Shown: piece by piece, positions 54,445 to 63,399 of the stretch
Layout of the letters: each line of letters begins with the position of its first letter
Numbering within the stretch: the stretch's first letter is position 1
NCBI RefSeq assembly: GCF_023349125.1
Contig: NZ_JAKIKT010000007.1
Location: 62,001-126,000, forward strand
Reading direction: 5' to 3'
DNA from: Shewanella corallii
GTDB taxonomy: Bacteria; Pseudomonadota; Gammaproteobacteria; Enterobacterales; Shewanellaceae
DNA: 64,000 bases
The notes under the pieces: generated by a model
What the model saw: only the letters and a program-made list of their open reading frames with translations
Told to the model about the DNA's origin: nothing
Database searches by the model: none
Program-made: the position numbers and the translations under genes

Positions 54445-57030
54445 ATGAAAACCCATCCTACAAAAATCGCACTGGCGCTGATGGCGCTGGGCGGCTTTTC
54501 GGCGCAGGCCAGCGCCAATCTGGTGATAACTGAGTATGTTGAAGGTGGTGGTCAAAACAAAGCGATTGAGATTTCCAATATGGGAGCAGTAGAGGTTGAT
54601 CTCTCTGCTCATGAATACAAGTTAGTTCAATATAAAAATGGGGCAACGAACTCTAGTTACATTCAATCATTAGTTGGAAAGCTGTCCCCAAATGAAAGTG
54701 TGGTCTATCGCCACAAAGACGCTGAAACTGAAGTTGGAATAGCTTCAACGATTATTGACCATAATGGCAATGATGCATACATACTGTACAAAGATGATGT
54801 GGTTATTGACCGCTTTGGTGTTAAAGGTGAGGACAAAACCTGGACAGATGCTGGTACCGGTTTTAACTCTAAAGATAAAACTTTAAGACGGAAAGCGTCT
54901 GTTATCAGTGGTGATACAAATCCTACCGCTCCATTTCCTTCAGATGCAGGTGAATGGGAAGTATTCAATAAAGACACTCTAGATGGACTAGGGTGCTCAG
55001 GTGTTGAAGCATGCGCTGGTTCATCAGAGGGCGTGCTGTTAATCACTGAGTATATTGAGGGTAGCGGTAACAACAAGGTTATAGAAATCTCTAATGTGGG
55101 TGGTGCTGATCTAGATTTAGATGCTCATGAGTATAAGTTAGTACTGTTTAGCGACACAGCAGAACCAGAGAAGCCTGGAAATACAGAAATCCTATCCGGC
55201 ACTTTAAAGCCAAATGAATCTTTAGTTTTTTATAACAATACTGGAGATGATGAATTTAAAAAAACTGGCATAAGCTCGAATGTAACCTTCTTTAACGGTG
55301 ATGACACATTAATTCTGTATAAAGATAATGTCGTTATTGACCGTTTTGGTAAGCTTGGTGAAAAGATTACTTGGACCGATGACACAACAGGGTTTTCTTC
55401 CGCAAATAAAACTTTGCGCCGAAAAGAAAATGTCACTGTTGGTGATACTGATGCTAAGGCTCCTTTCCCTGGGACTGATGTTCAGTGGGCCGTTTTTGAT
55501 ATCAACACGGCTGATGGTATTGGTTGCCCCGGCGAAGGCGCTTGTGACTCGACGCCACCAGGACCAGATCCTGATCCAGATGTTCCATGTACCAATTGTG
55601 AAAATCTGGAAAAAGTGGCTGATGCCACCAAGTACAACTTTGACCTCTACTACAATGACGTACTGACTGCTGATCTGAACACCCCTCAGGAGTGGAAAGC
55701 GGCGTTGTCAGCTGTTGCTTTGCAGGGGCAAAAGCCTCTCTCATATAAAGGTGTCTGGACGGTACTGACCTATTCAGATGAAGATCCTGCCAATCCAAAG
55801 AACGTGATTGAACTGTATTCAGGTAAATCCATCTCCAAGTACGATAATGGCGGTAACAAAGGCGATTGGAATCGTGAACACGTGTGGCCAAAGAGCCATG
55901 GCTTCCCGAGTGAGAGCCTGTGGGGCTATACAGATGCACACCACTTGCGCCCAACTGATGTTTCAGTCAACGGTGCCCGAGCAGCTTATGACTTTGACAA
56001 CATCGCCACACTGGAAGGTTCGACAGAGTTGACTGGAGCTCCGGGCAACTATGTTAATGCTGGTATGAGCGCCTTTGAGCCAAGAGACGAAGTCAAAGGT
56101 GATGTGGCCCGTATGATGTTCTATATGGACACCCGCTATGAAACCGGTGGTAACGGCAATATGCCGGATCTGGTGTTGGTTGATAAGATCGGCACTGATG
56201 CTGATAAGCATGAAGCCGGTAAGCTGTGTGCTTTGTATCAGTGGCACTTGCAAGATCCTGTTGGTGACGCCGACCGTCAACGTAACGATGCAGTTTATGA
56301 ATATCAGGGTAACCGAAACCCATACATAGATAACCCTGAGTGGGTACAGCAGGTGTATGGTGCTGACTGTGGTCCTGAACTTGATGTCACTTTCATGATT
56401 GAAGGCCCTGCGACAGTGGTTGAAGGTGTTGGCTTTACTTTGGATGCTGCCAAAACCACGGCTGCCAATGGCAAACCCCTGACGTTTGAGTGGAGTCATG
56501 CCTCCGGGATTGAGTTGAACATGTCTCAGGACGGGGCACTGCTGCGCGCTGTTTCAGGACCGGTTGCTCAAAACGAAACGGTAGAGCTTGAGCTGACCGT
56601 CACCGACGGTGAGTTGAGTGCAACCCACTTAATAGAGATAACCATCGAAGACAAACCGCTTGATGCAGATATCCAATTTGTTGGTGAAACCTCGGTCGAT
56701 GAAGGTGGTGTGGTCAGTATTGAAGCCACCCCTGCTCAGACAGGTACTGGCGATGCAATTCAATATACCTGGACTCAGGTTTCCGGCACAGCCGTTGAGT
56801 TTAAACCAAATGGCGCATTGCTGGACTTCACTGCGCCAGACGTTGAGCTGGATGCTGAACTTGTGTTTTCGCTTGAGGCCTTTGATGGTCGTCACCATGC
56901 TCACAAAACACTGACCGTCACCGTGAAAAATCAGGCGAGTGCAGGTTGGGAAGAGCCGGAAGGTGGGGCTATGGGAGCCTTGTTGACTCTGTTGTTACCT
57001 TTGGCATTCTGGCGTCGCAGAAAAGCCTAG
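54445..57030 (+). CDS. extracellular endonuclease I with two lamin-tail domains and GlyGly-CTERM
   Basis: 861 residues. Signal peptide 1-25 (SAQASA-NLV). Two tandem lamin-tail domains (about 25-185 and 193-370; LVITEYVEGGGQNKAIEISN and LLITEYIEGSGNNKVIEISN), a Pro/Asp linker, an endonuclease I / NucM domain (about 390-640) with catalytic His in DWNREHVWPKSHGF, two PKD/REJ-like beta domains (about 648-830), and a GlyGly-CTERM tail (GGAMGALLTLLLPLAFWRRR). Cuts extracellular DNA at the surface. AAGGAT precedes the ATG, 74 bases after exeM, with no terminator between. The lamin-tail stretch (about 54580-55540) is more AT-rich than the rest. Confidence 0.92.
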   Translation: MKTHPTKIALALMALGGFSAQASANLVITEYVEGGGQNKAIEISNMGAVEVDLSAHEYKLVQYKNGATNSSYIQSLVGKLSPNESVVYRHKDAETEVGIASTIIDHNGNDAYILYKDDVVIDRFGVKGEDKTWTDAGTGFNSKDKTLRRKASVISGDTNPTAPFPSDAGEWEVFNKDTLDGLGCSGVEACAGSSEGVLLITEYIEGSGNNKVIEISNVGGADLDLDAHEYKLVLFSDTAEPEKPGNTEILSGTLKPNESLVFYNNTGDDEFKKTGISSNVTFFNGDDTLILYKDNVVIDRFGKLGEKITWTDDTTGFSSANKTLRRKENVTVGDTDAKAPFPGTDVQWAVFDINTADGIGCPGEGACDSTPPGPDPDPDVPCTNCENLEKVADATKYNFDLYYNDVLTADLNTPQEWKAALSAVALQGQKPLSYKGVWTVLTYSDEDPANPKNVIELYSGKSISKYDNGGNKGDWNREHVWPKSHGFPSESLWGYTDAHHLRPTDVSVNGARAAYDFDNIATLEGSTELTGAPGNYVNAGMSAFEPRDEVKGDVARMMFYMDTRYETGGNGNMPDLVLVDKIGTDADKHEAGKLCALYQWHLQDPVGDADRQRNDAVYEYQGNRNPYIDNPEWVQQVYGADCGPELDVTFMIEGPATVVEGVGFTLDAAKTTAANGKPLTFEWSHASGIELNMSQDGALLRAVSGPVAQNETVELELTVTDGELSATHLIEITIEDKPLDADIQFVGETSVDEGGVVSIEATPAQTGTGDAIQYTWTQVSGTAVEFKPNGALLDFTAPDVELDAELVFSLEAFDGRHHAHKTLTVTVKNQASAGWEEPEGGAMGALLTLLLPLAFWRRRKA

Positions 57031-57042
57031 GTTGTATCGAAT

Positions 57043-57075
57043 GAAAGCCGGGAATAACCCCGGCTTTTCTTTTTC
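57043..57075 (+). terminator. terminator of the porin-nuclease unit
   Basis: AAAGCCGGG / CCCGGCTTT hairpin with a six-base AATAAC loop and a T-rich tail (TTTTCTTTTT), 13 bases after the stop. Confidence 0.9.
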
Positions 57076-57206
57076 CAAAAAAAAACAGCCACCCGTCCGG
57101 AATGGCTGTAATGCCAGGAGGTGTGCATCCTGCACTTCATAGCCTCTTTGGGCCACTTCATCATACCGGTTGCCTTTGGTGTAAGGCGTTAACCAATCTA
57201 TGTTTA

Positions 57207-57869
57207 TCAACGAATACGGGTAATTTTGACCTTACCTATGGTCCCCTGCCATTGATAGGCCGCGCGACTTAAATCGGCTTCGCCATGAATTCCCGGGCTG
57301 GGATAGACATAACCCTCACCGGGATCATCATCTGAAAAGGGCTCGCCGCCGCATTGTGGTCCCGGAATATTTGCACACAGCTCATCATTGGTCTCACTGC
57401 CGCCGTCAAATGCTTTGAACCTGTATGTTTTACTGCCCCATTTGGGCATCTCTACGCCACGAAGAGCGGCGAGGGTATCATTGGTGGGCAGTAGCATGGA
57501 GGTCATGGACAGGCGATTGAACCTACTCTTGCCTGAGATGGTAAAAGTAACAGATTCCCCTGGACCCAGTAGACCCTCTGTATTGGTGGTCATATGCACT
57601 CTGCGGTTTGCATTCCACTGGCTCATCAACCCGGAAATATCGCCGCCTTCAGCCACTCGTGACATTTCGTAAGACGCCGGTTCCCCCAGAGTAAACAGGC
57701 CAACGCCACTCCTGTGCGTCGCGGCAAACAAAGGGGTAAAGCTAATGCCTTTGGTGAGATTGGTGACAGTGACCTGATACTGCTTATTACCGTGATAATA
57801 GTCATTCGCTATTGCTGGAGCTGTAGTCATTGCTGATACAACAAGCAAAGCCGAAAGTGATTTTTTCAT
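57207..57869 (-). CDS. spondin-domain-containing exported protein
   Basis: 220 residues. Signal peptide 1-21 (TTAPAIA-NDY). The rest is one spondin-type beta sandwich: YQVTVTNLTKGISFTPLFAA, THRSGVGLFTLGEPAS, LAALRGVEMP, KWGSKTYRFKAFDGGSETND. Bacterial members are periplasmic or surface proteins, often found near stress or envelope genes; no activity is known. GAGGAT precedes the ATG. Two Cys in the ELCANIPGPQCGGEP loop could form a disulfide. Single gene, convergent with the nuclease gene. Confidence 0.88.
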   Translation of the reverse strand: MKKSLSALLVVSAMTTAPAIANDYYHGNKQYQVTVTNLTKGISFTPLFAATHRSGVGLFTLGEPASYEMSRVAEGGDISGLMSQWNANRRVHMTTNTEGLLGPGESVTFTISGKSRFNRLSMTSMLLPTNDTLAALRGVEMPKWGSKTYRFKAFDGGSETNDELCANIPGPQCGGEPFSDDDPGEGYVYPSPGIHGEADLSRAAYQWQGTIGKVKITRIR

Positions 57870-57975
57870 AGTATCCTCGCTGTGAAAGTATGGTGTCAGC
57901 AGGAGTTACGCTAACAAGCTCACAGCGGGCAAATCATCACGAAAACATCACAACTCTAAGGCAATTAGGTGACAG

Positions 57976-58608
57976 TTATCTGGCAACCAGGCTGTCGACC
58001 GTGGCAATGATGATCTCAGGTTTTACATTGCCAAACAGGCGGTAGCGATTGTTGTCCATCACCCAGGATGGACTGCCGGGAATTTTATCTTTTTCGGCCT
58101 GACGAAATTCGGCAATGGTTTTGGCCAGTGCAGAGCCATCCTGCAGGTGAGTGGTCAGGTCATGGTGGGCGATGGACTGCTCTTTTAACAGTTCAGTTAA
58201 CACTGAGGCCTGGCTGACGTCTCTGGCCTCGGCAAAAAATGCCTCCCTGACTCTGTTGCTATACTCTATTGCGGCCAGTTCGCCATGGGTTTGCTCTACC
58301 GCCTTAATGGCTTGATGGGCCATCATGGAGGTAGTTGGCCGGGTTTTGCGCCAGATATCCGGGTGTACAGATAAGCCTTCAAACTTACTCACCAATCGCT
58401 CTGCGGCTGAAGCATATTTGTCCCATGCCTCTTCACCCTTGAAGTTCTTTTCAACCCTGGCTTTGACATCACCATAGAGTTCCAGATAGCGGAATCGCCA
58501 CTCAACCTGAGTATGGTCCCAACGTTTCAGCAATTGACGGTTGTGATGCTGGCCAATCCAGCCCCAGATACACAGGATGTCGGAATAGAAATCTATGGTC
58601 AGTGGCAT
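57976..58608 (-). CDS. DsbA/FrnE-type thioredoxin-fold protein with one active-site Cys
   Basis: 210 residues from ATG 58606-58608 (AGGA about 10 bases upstream); a longer frame (to 58728) adds 40 residues that do not match the family. Starts LTIDFYSDILCIWGWIGQ, where FrnE-type DsbA proteins read D-x-x-C-P-W-C; here the second Cys is replaced by Gly, so it resembles the 2-hydroxychromene-2-carboxylate isomerase/glutathione-transferase kappa branch. The cis-Pro loop is GSPSWVMDNNRYRLFG. No signal peptide, so cytosolic. Possibly a glutathione-dependent isomerase or transferase; inference. Confidence 0.83.
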   Translation of the reverse strand: MPLTIDFYSDILCIWGWIGQHHNRQLLKRWDHTQVEWRFRYLELYGDVKARVEKNFKGEEAWDKYASAAERLVSKFEGLSVHPDIWRKTRPTTSMMAHQAIKAVEQTHGELAAIEYSNRVREAFFAEARDVSQASVLTELLKEQSIAHHDLTTHLQDGSALAKTIAEFRQAEKDKIPGSPSWVMDNNRYRLFGNVKPEIIIATVDSLVAR

Positions 58609-58883
58609 GCTGTTTTCCTGAATTAAAGGTTTCAAAACTCTATCAAAGTTAACGTCTGAAGCATGCAGTGGCAAGGCCAGACAGATTGTCTCTGTTCTCG
58701 CTTTCATCTGTTCAATAGATGTTCTCAATCTGGAATACCCATTGGCTATGTGGGTATTTCAGTCGTAGCTTAAGTAAACGGTAGGGTAATGACGTGCTGC
58801 AGGTAGTCTTTTGCCCGCCGGGCTTGTTTTGAGGTCAGGCTCTGTTCGGGGATATCCCCGTCACCAAGGAAGAGGAAGGTTAG

Positions 58884-61100
58884 ATGAGACATCAATTTAA
58901 GGTCGTGCTGGCTGCCGGATTATCCAGTTGTTTGATACTGGGTACCGCTCAGGCTGCTGACACGCCAACCACCAATGAGTATTGGTGGCCTGAGCAGCTT
59001 GATTTGTCCCCATTGCGCCAACACAGCGCAACATCCAATCCGTATGGCGAAAACTATGATTATGCCGCCCGTTTTAATTCATTGGACCTCAATGCGGTTA
59101 AAGCGGACATAGAAAAAGTACTGACCACATCACAGGACTGGTGGCCGGCAGACTATGGTCACTATGGGCCTTTCTTTGTTCGTATGGCTTGGCACAGCGC
59201 CGGTGTTTATCGGATATTCGACGGACGTGGCGGCGCTAATGGCGGTCAGCAAAGATTCGAGCCACTGAATAGCTGGCCGGATAACGTCAACCTGGACAAG
59301 GCCCGCAGACTGCTTTGGCCTGTAAAGCAAAAGTATGGCGCAGATCTGTCATGGGCCGATTTAATGGTATTGGCGGGCAATGTGTCCATGGAATCCATGG
59401 GTTTCAAAACCCTGGGCTTTGCCGGTGGCCGTAATGATGACTGGGAAGCTGAAAAGGTAAATTGGGGCGCAGAGAAACAGTGGCTGGACAATAAACGCCA
59501 CAATAAAAAAGGTGAGCTGGCCAAGCCGCTGGGGGCAACCCAAATGGGGCTTATTTATGTTAATCCTGAAGGTCCCAACGGTAACCCGGATCCTTTAGCC
59601 TCAGCTCAGGAGATACGCGATACCTTTGGCAGAATGGCGATGAATGATGAAGAGACCGTTGCCCTGATTGCCGGCGGCCATACCTTTGGTAAAGCGCACG
59701 GCGCCCATAACCCCAATAAATGTGTCGGGGCAGATCCCGCCGCCGCCCCTGAACAGCAGCAGGGACTTGGCTGGAAAAACAAATGTGGTAAGGGTCATTC
59801 CGAAGATACCGTCAGCAGTGGCTTTGAAGGTGCCTGGTCATCCAACCCTACCAAGTGGACCATGGAGTATCTGACCTGGCTGTATACCTTTGACTGGGTG
59901 AAAACCAAGAGCCCTGCGGGTCACACTCAGTGGATCCCGGCTGATGGCAAGGCGGCAAATCTGGTGCCTGATGCCCACCTGCCAAACAAACGTCATGCGC
60001 CGATTATGTTTACCACTGATATTGCGCTGAAAGAAGATCCTGCATACCGCGAAATCACCACTCGCTTCCTGAACAACCCAGCTGAATTTGAACAGGCTTT
60101 TGCCAGAGCCTGGTTTAAACTGACCCACAGAGATATGGGACCAAAAGCCCGCTATCTGGGCATTGATGTTCCTGCTGAGGTGATGATCTGGCAAGACCCA
60201 ATTCCAAACGTGAGCTACAAGCTGATCGATGCCAAAGATCAGGCTAGGTTGAAAGCCGATATATTAAAAACCGGTTTGACTGTGCCTGAGCTGGTGGAAA
60301 CCGCCTGGGCGGCGGCAGCCAGCTTCCGCAATACCGACATGCGTGGTGGTGCCAATGGAGGCCGTTTGGCTCTCGAGCCACAGAAAGACTGGCCGGTAAA
60401 CGATCCAAAACAACTCTCAAAGGTGCTGAAAAAGCTTGAGAAAGTTCAAAAACAGTTCAACAAAAAGGCCAAAGGCGGGAAGCAGGTGTCCCTGGCTGAT
60501 GTGATTGTGCTTGGAGGCAATGCCGCGATCGAGAAAGCGGCTAAAGATGGTGGCATCTCCTTGAAAATACCATTTACTCCCGGCCGCGCCGATGCATCGC
60601 AGGCACAAACTGATGTCGCCTCCTTTGCCGTACTGGAGCCTAAGGCTGACGGCTTCAGAAACTACTTTGTTGAAGAAAGTCTATTGCCACCGACAGAGGC
60701 CTTGGTGGAAAAAGCTTCAACGCTGGGGTTGAGTGTGCCGGAAATGGCAGCTTTGCTGGGCGGTATGCGAGCTTTGAATGCCAACACCGGCAAGAGTCAG
60801 GACGGTGTGCTGACATCCAGGCCTGGTACTTTGTCCAATGATTTCTTTGTCAATCTGTTGGATATGTCCACCGAGTGGCAGAAGACGGATAAGCCCGGAG
60901 TATACAAGGGCGTTGACCGTAAAACCGGTAAGCCCAGGTGGACTGCGACCTCTGTGGACCTGATTTTCGGGGCTAACTCTGAGCTGCGCGCTGTTTCTGA
61001 GGCCTATGCCTCTAATGACGGTAACGAGCTGTTTGTGACTGAATTTGCTGATGCCTGGAACAAGGTGATGAATAACGACAGGTTTGACGCTCTAGATTGA
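58884..61100 (+). CDS. katG: catalase-peroxidase with signal peptide
   Basis: 738 residues. Haem enzyme that removes hydrogen peroxide as catalase and peroxidase. Unlike most KatG it has a cleavable signal peptide (1-24, LGTAQA-ADT), so it should be periplasmic, like KatP of pathogenic E. coli. The distal site is Arg100, Trp103, His104 (VRMAWHSAG); the Met-Tyr-Trp cross-link is Trp103, Tyr225 (IYVNPEGPNG) and Met251. Proximal haem ligand region is LIAGGHTFGKAHGA. The second, non-catalytic half starts at about 430. AGAGGAAGG precedes the ATG. Single gene with its own terminator. Confidence 0.96.
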   Translation: MRHQFKVVLAAGLSSCLILGTAQAADTPTTNEYWWPEQLDLSPLRQHSATSNPYGENYDYAARFNSLDLNAVKADIEKVLTTSQDWWPADYGHYGPFFVRMAWHSAGVYRIFDGRGGANGGQQRFEPLNSWPDNVNLDKARRLLWPVKQKYGADLSWADLMVLAGNVSMESMGFKTLGFAGGRNDDWEAEKVNWGAEKQWLDNKRHNKKGELAKPLGATQMGLIYVNPEGPNGNPDPLASAQEIRDTFGRMAMNDEETVALIAGGHTFGKAHGAHNPNKCVGADPAAAPEQQQGLGWKNKCGKGHSEDTVSSGFEGAWSSNPTKWTMEYLTWLYTFDWVKTKSPAGHTQWIPADGKAANLVPDAHLPNKRHAPIMFTTDIALKEDPAYREITTRFLNNPAEFEQAFARAWFKLTHRDMGPKARYLGIDVPAEVMIWQDPIPNVSYKLIDAKDQARLKADILKTGLTVPELVETAWAAAASFRNTDMRGGANGGRLALEPQKDWPVNDPKQLSKVLKKLEKVQKQFNKKAKGGKQVSLADVIVLGGNAAIEKAAKDGGISLKIPFTPGRADASQAQTDVASFAVLEPKADGFRNYFVEESLLPPTEALVEKASTLGLSVPEMAALLGGMRALNANTGKSQDGVLTSRPGTLSNDFFVNLLDMSTEWQKTDKPGVYKGVDRKTGKPRWTATSVDLIFGANSELRAVSEAYASNDGNELFVTEFADAWNKVMNNDRFDALD

Positions 61101-61122
61101 TACTCCTGATTTAGAGTGAGAG

Positions 61123-61148
61123 AAGGCCACCTTTGGGTGGCCTTTTTT
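61123..61148 (+). terminator. terminator of katG
   Basis: AAGGCCACC TTTG GGTGGCCTT hairpin with T tail, 22 bases after the katG stop. Confidence 0.92.
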
Positions 61149-61254
61149 ACGTCCGCTGCAGGATGAATAATCATCATGTCGGTTGCTCTGCTCACTGTTA
61201 AAATTTAACATGAATTAAACCCGCGTAACGCTTTGTTGCTTTAAGGAGAAAGTC

Positions 61255-62037
61255 GTGGCACAGCTGCCCTGGATGGAGTTGGAAAAGTTAAATGTGAAGG
61301 ACAAGGTCAGCGAGGCTGAATGGCAGCAAAGAGTGGATCTGGCAGCCTGTTATCGTCTGGTTGCTGATATGGGGTGGGGCGACCTTATTTACACCCATAT
61401 TTCAGCCAGAGTGCCGGACTCTGACACCTATTTGGTTAATGCTTTTGGCGTGGCGTTTGATGAGGTCACCGCATCCAATCTGGTGAAGGTAGATCTGGAC
61501 GGGAATGTGCTTGATGACTCACCTTTTGCTATCAATCCGGCTGGATTCACTATTCACAGTGCCATACATCAGGTTCGCCATGATGCTATTTGCGTGATTC
61601 ATCTGCATACCCCGGCCACCATAGCGGTAGCCAGTCAACAGCAGGGTTTGTTGCCCCTGAGCCAATACTCTATGTTTTCACTGCCATCACTGGCTTATCA
61701 CCAATATGAAGGCCTGGCGGTCAATATGGCTGAGCAGCAGCGTCTGCAACAGGATTTAGGTGACAGGAATCATATGCTGCTGGTTAACCACGGTGCATTA
61801 ACTGTGGGCCCAAGCGTGGCAGATGCGTTTATGCGCATGTATGACCTGCAGCGTGCCTGTGAGGTGCAGCTGCTGATCCAATCCAGTGGTCAGCAAGCCA
61901 TACCTGTTGCCCAGTCCATTCAGGACAATATTTATGCCCAGGCCAATCTAGTGCACTCCGGCTCCACCGGTGGGCAGAAAGCCTGGCCATCATTACTGCG
62001 TAAAGCTTACCGCCTGGATCCGGGCTTTATGGACTAG
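61255..62037 (+). CDS. class II aldolase/adducin family protein
   Basis: 260 residues from GTG 61255, which has AAGGAG 8 bases upstream. Zn-dependent fold of L-fuculose/L-ribulose phosphate aldolases and epimerases: YTHISARVPDSDTYLVNAFG, metal-binding CVIHLHTPATIAV and LLVNHGALTVG. Cleaves or reshapes sugar phosphates or hydroxy-acids; the substrate cannot be read. 38 bases before the enolase-superfamily dehydratase, so the two are one operon of sugar-acid breakdown. Some members of this family are not enzymes. Confidence 0.88.
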   Translation: MAQLPWMELEKLNVKDKVSEAEWQQRVDLAACYRLVADMGWGDLIYTHISARVPDSDTYLVNAFGVAFDEVTASNLVKVDLDGNVLDDSPFAINPAGFTIHSAIHQVRHDAICVIHLHTPATIAVASQQQGLLPLSQYSMFSLPSLAYHQYEGLAVNMAEQQRLQQDLGDRNHMLLVNHGALTVGPSVADAFMRMYDLQRACEVQLLIQSSGQQAIPVAQSIQDNIYAQANLVHSGSTGGQKAWPSLLRKAYRLDPGFMD

Positions 62038-62075
62038 CAGCTTGATTGCAGGCATCCCAAATTCAAGGAGAAGAG

Positions 62076-63251
62076 ATGAAAGTTGTATCGGTAGAGGTCT
62101 TTGATATCCATTGTCCGGAGCGTCCACCCTGGAACCCGGTATTTGTGCGCATTCATACCGATGAAGGTATCAGCGGAGTGGGTGAGGCGGGGTTGGCCTA
62201 TGATTTGGGGCACAGTGCTGCTGCCAACATGATTAAAGAGATGGCCGAGGCATTCTTGATTGGCCATGATCCATTTCAAACCGAGAAGCTGTGGGCACGC
62301 ATGCTCAGGGAAAGCTTTTGGGGCCTGGGAGGCGGACCTGTGGTCTATGCCGCCATGAGCGCCATTGATACTGCCTTGTGGGACATTAAGGGTAAAGCGC
62401 TTAATCAGCCTGTTTATCAGTTGCTGGGCGGTAAAGTAAATGATGAGCTGCGCACCTATGCGTCGCAATTGCAGTTCGACTGGGATAAAGAGTTCAAGGC
62501 ACTGTATCGCCCTGAAGAGTATGCCGAGGCTGCACTTAAAGCGGTCGCTGAAGGCTACGATGCGGTTAAGGTTGACCCCATCATGTATGACAAAGATGGC
62601 AACACCTATTATGAGCGCACCAAGATTATCTCCCGCGCGGAGATGAAGTTGTACCGCGCTCGCATGCAGGCTATCCGCGATGCCGTGGGTGATGAAGTGG
62701 ATATTATCTTTGAATGCCACAGCCTGCCCGGAGCCACCACAGCGATACAGCTGGGAGCGATTGCCGAAGAGTTTGATTGCATGTACTACGAAGAGCCGGT
62801 GAACTATCTTAACCACTCACTGCATGCCAAGGTTGCCGATAAGGTAGCGGTGCCTATCGCCGGTGGTGAGCGTTTATATAATCGCTGGGGTGTGCGTCCT
62901 TATCTGGAAGATCAGAGTGTGGATGTGTTGCAGCCTGATATCGGTCTGTGTGGCGGCTTTACCGAGACTAAAAAGGTGTGCGATTACGCCGATATCTTTG
63001 ATGTTCGCATTCAGGCCCATGTATGTGGTGGCCCGGTTGCGACGGCTGCATCTTTGCATTTGGAAACTGCGATTCCCAACTTCCTGATCCACGAACACCA
63101 TACCTATGCCATCAAGTCCTGGAACCGTGAGTTGTGTATTCAGGACCCTCAGCCGGTTAATGGTAAGTTCAAGGTCTCAGATGCGCCGGGAATTGGCATT
63201 GAACTGAATGATGAAGTGGTGAGTCGCTCGCCCAATATACTTATCAAATAG
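62076..63251 (+). CDS. mandelate racemase/muconate lactonizing family sugar-acid dehydratase
   Basis: 391 residues from ATG 62076 (AAGGAG upstream; an in-frame TTG at 62046 is less likely). Enolase-superfamily barrel with Mg ligands Glu213 (FECH), Glu239 (YEEP) and Glu265 (GGER), an acid/base His215 in the same FECH motif, and His315 in QAHVCGGP. The His at strand 3 and strand 7 fit the D-mannonate/D-galactonate dehydratase group. Dehydrates an aldonic acid to a 2-keto-3-deoxy acid. Operon with the aldolase; the neighbouring amidohydrolase may supply the acid from its lactone. Exact sugar unknown. Confidence 0.9.
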   Translation: MKVVSVEVFDIHCPERPPWNPVFVRIHTDEGISGVGEAGLAYDLGHSAAANMIKEMAEAFLIGHDPFQTEKLWARMLRESFWGLGGGPVVYAAMSAIDTALWDIKGKALNQPVYQLLGGKVNDELRTYASQLQFDWDKEFKALYRPEEYAEAALKAVAEGYDAVKVDPIMYDKDGNTYYERTKIISRAEMKLYRARMQAIRDAVGDEVDIIFECHSLPGATTAIQLGAIAEEFDCMYYEEPVNYLNHSLHAKVADKVAVPIAGGERLYNRWGVRPYLEDQSVDVLQPDIGLCGGFTETKKVCDYADIFDVRIQAHVCGGPVATAASLHLETAIPNFLIHEHHTYAIKSWNRELCIQDPQPVNGKFKVSDAPGIGIELNDEVVSRSPNILIK

Positions 63252-63279
63252 CGGTTTAATCGCTGAAAGTACAACAAGC

Positions 63280-63314
63280 AAAAACCGGCCAGAAATACTC
63301 TGAGCCGGTTTTTT
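63280..63314. terminator. terminator between dehydratase and amidohydrolase genes
   Basis: AAAAACCGGC / GCCGGTTTTT arms with a 14-base loop; T runs on both strands, in the gap of two convergent genes. Confidence 0.82.
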
Positions 63315-63399
63315 GTTCTCGTCTTAAAACCACCGCCTATGGCGATAGTGATTGTTTTGGGATGGTGTTAGCTGACGTTTTGTTGGATTGCTATAAGGC

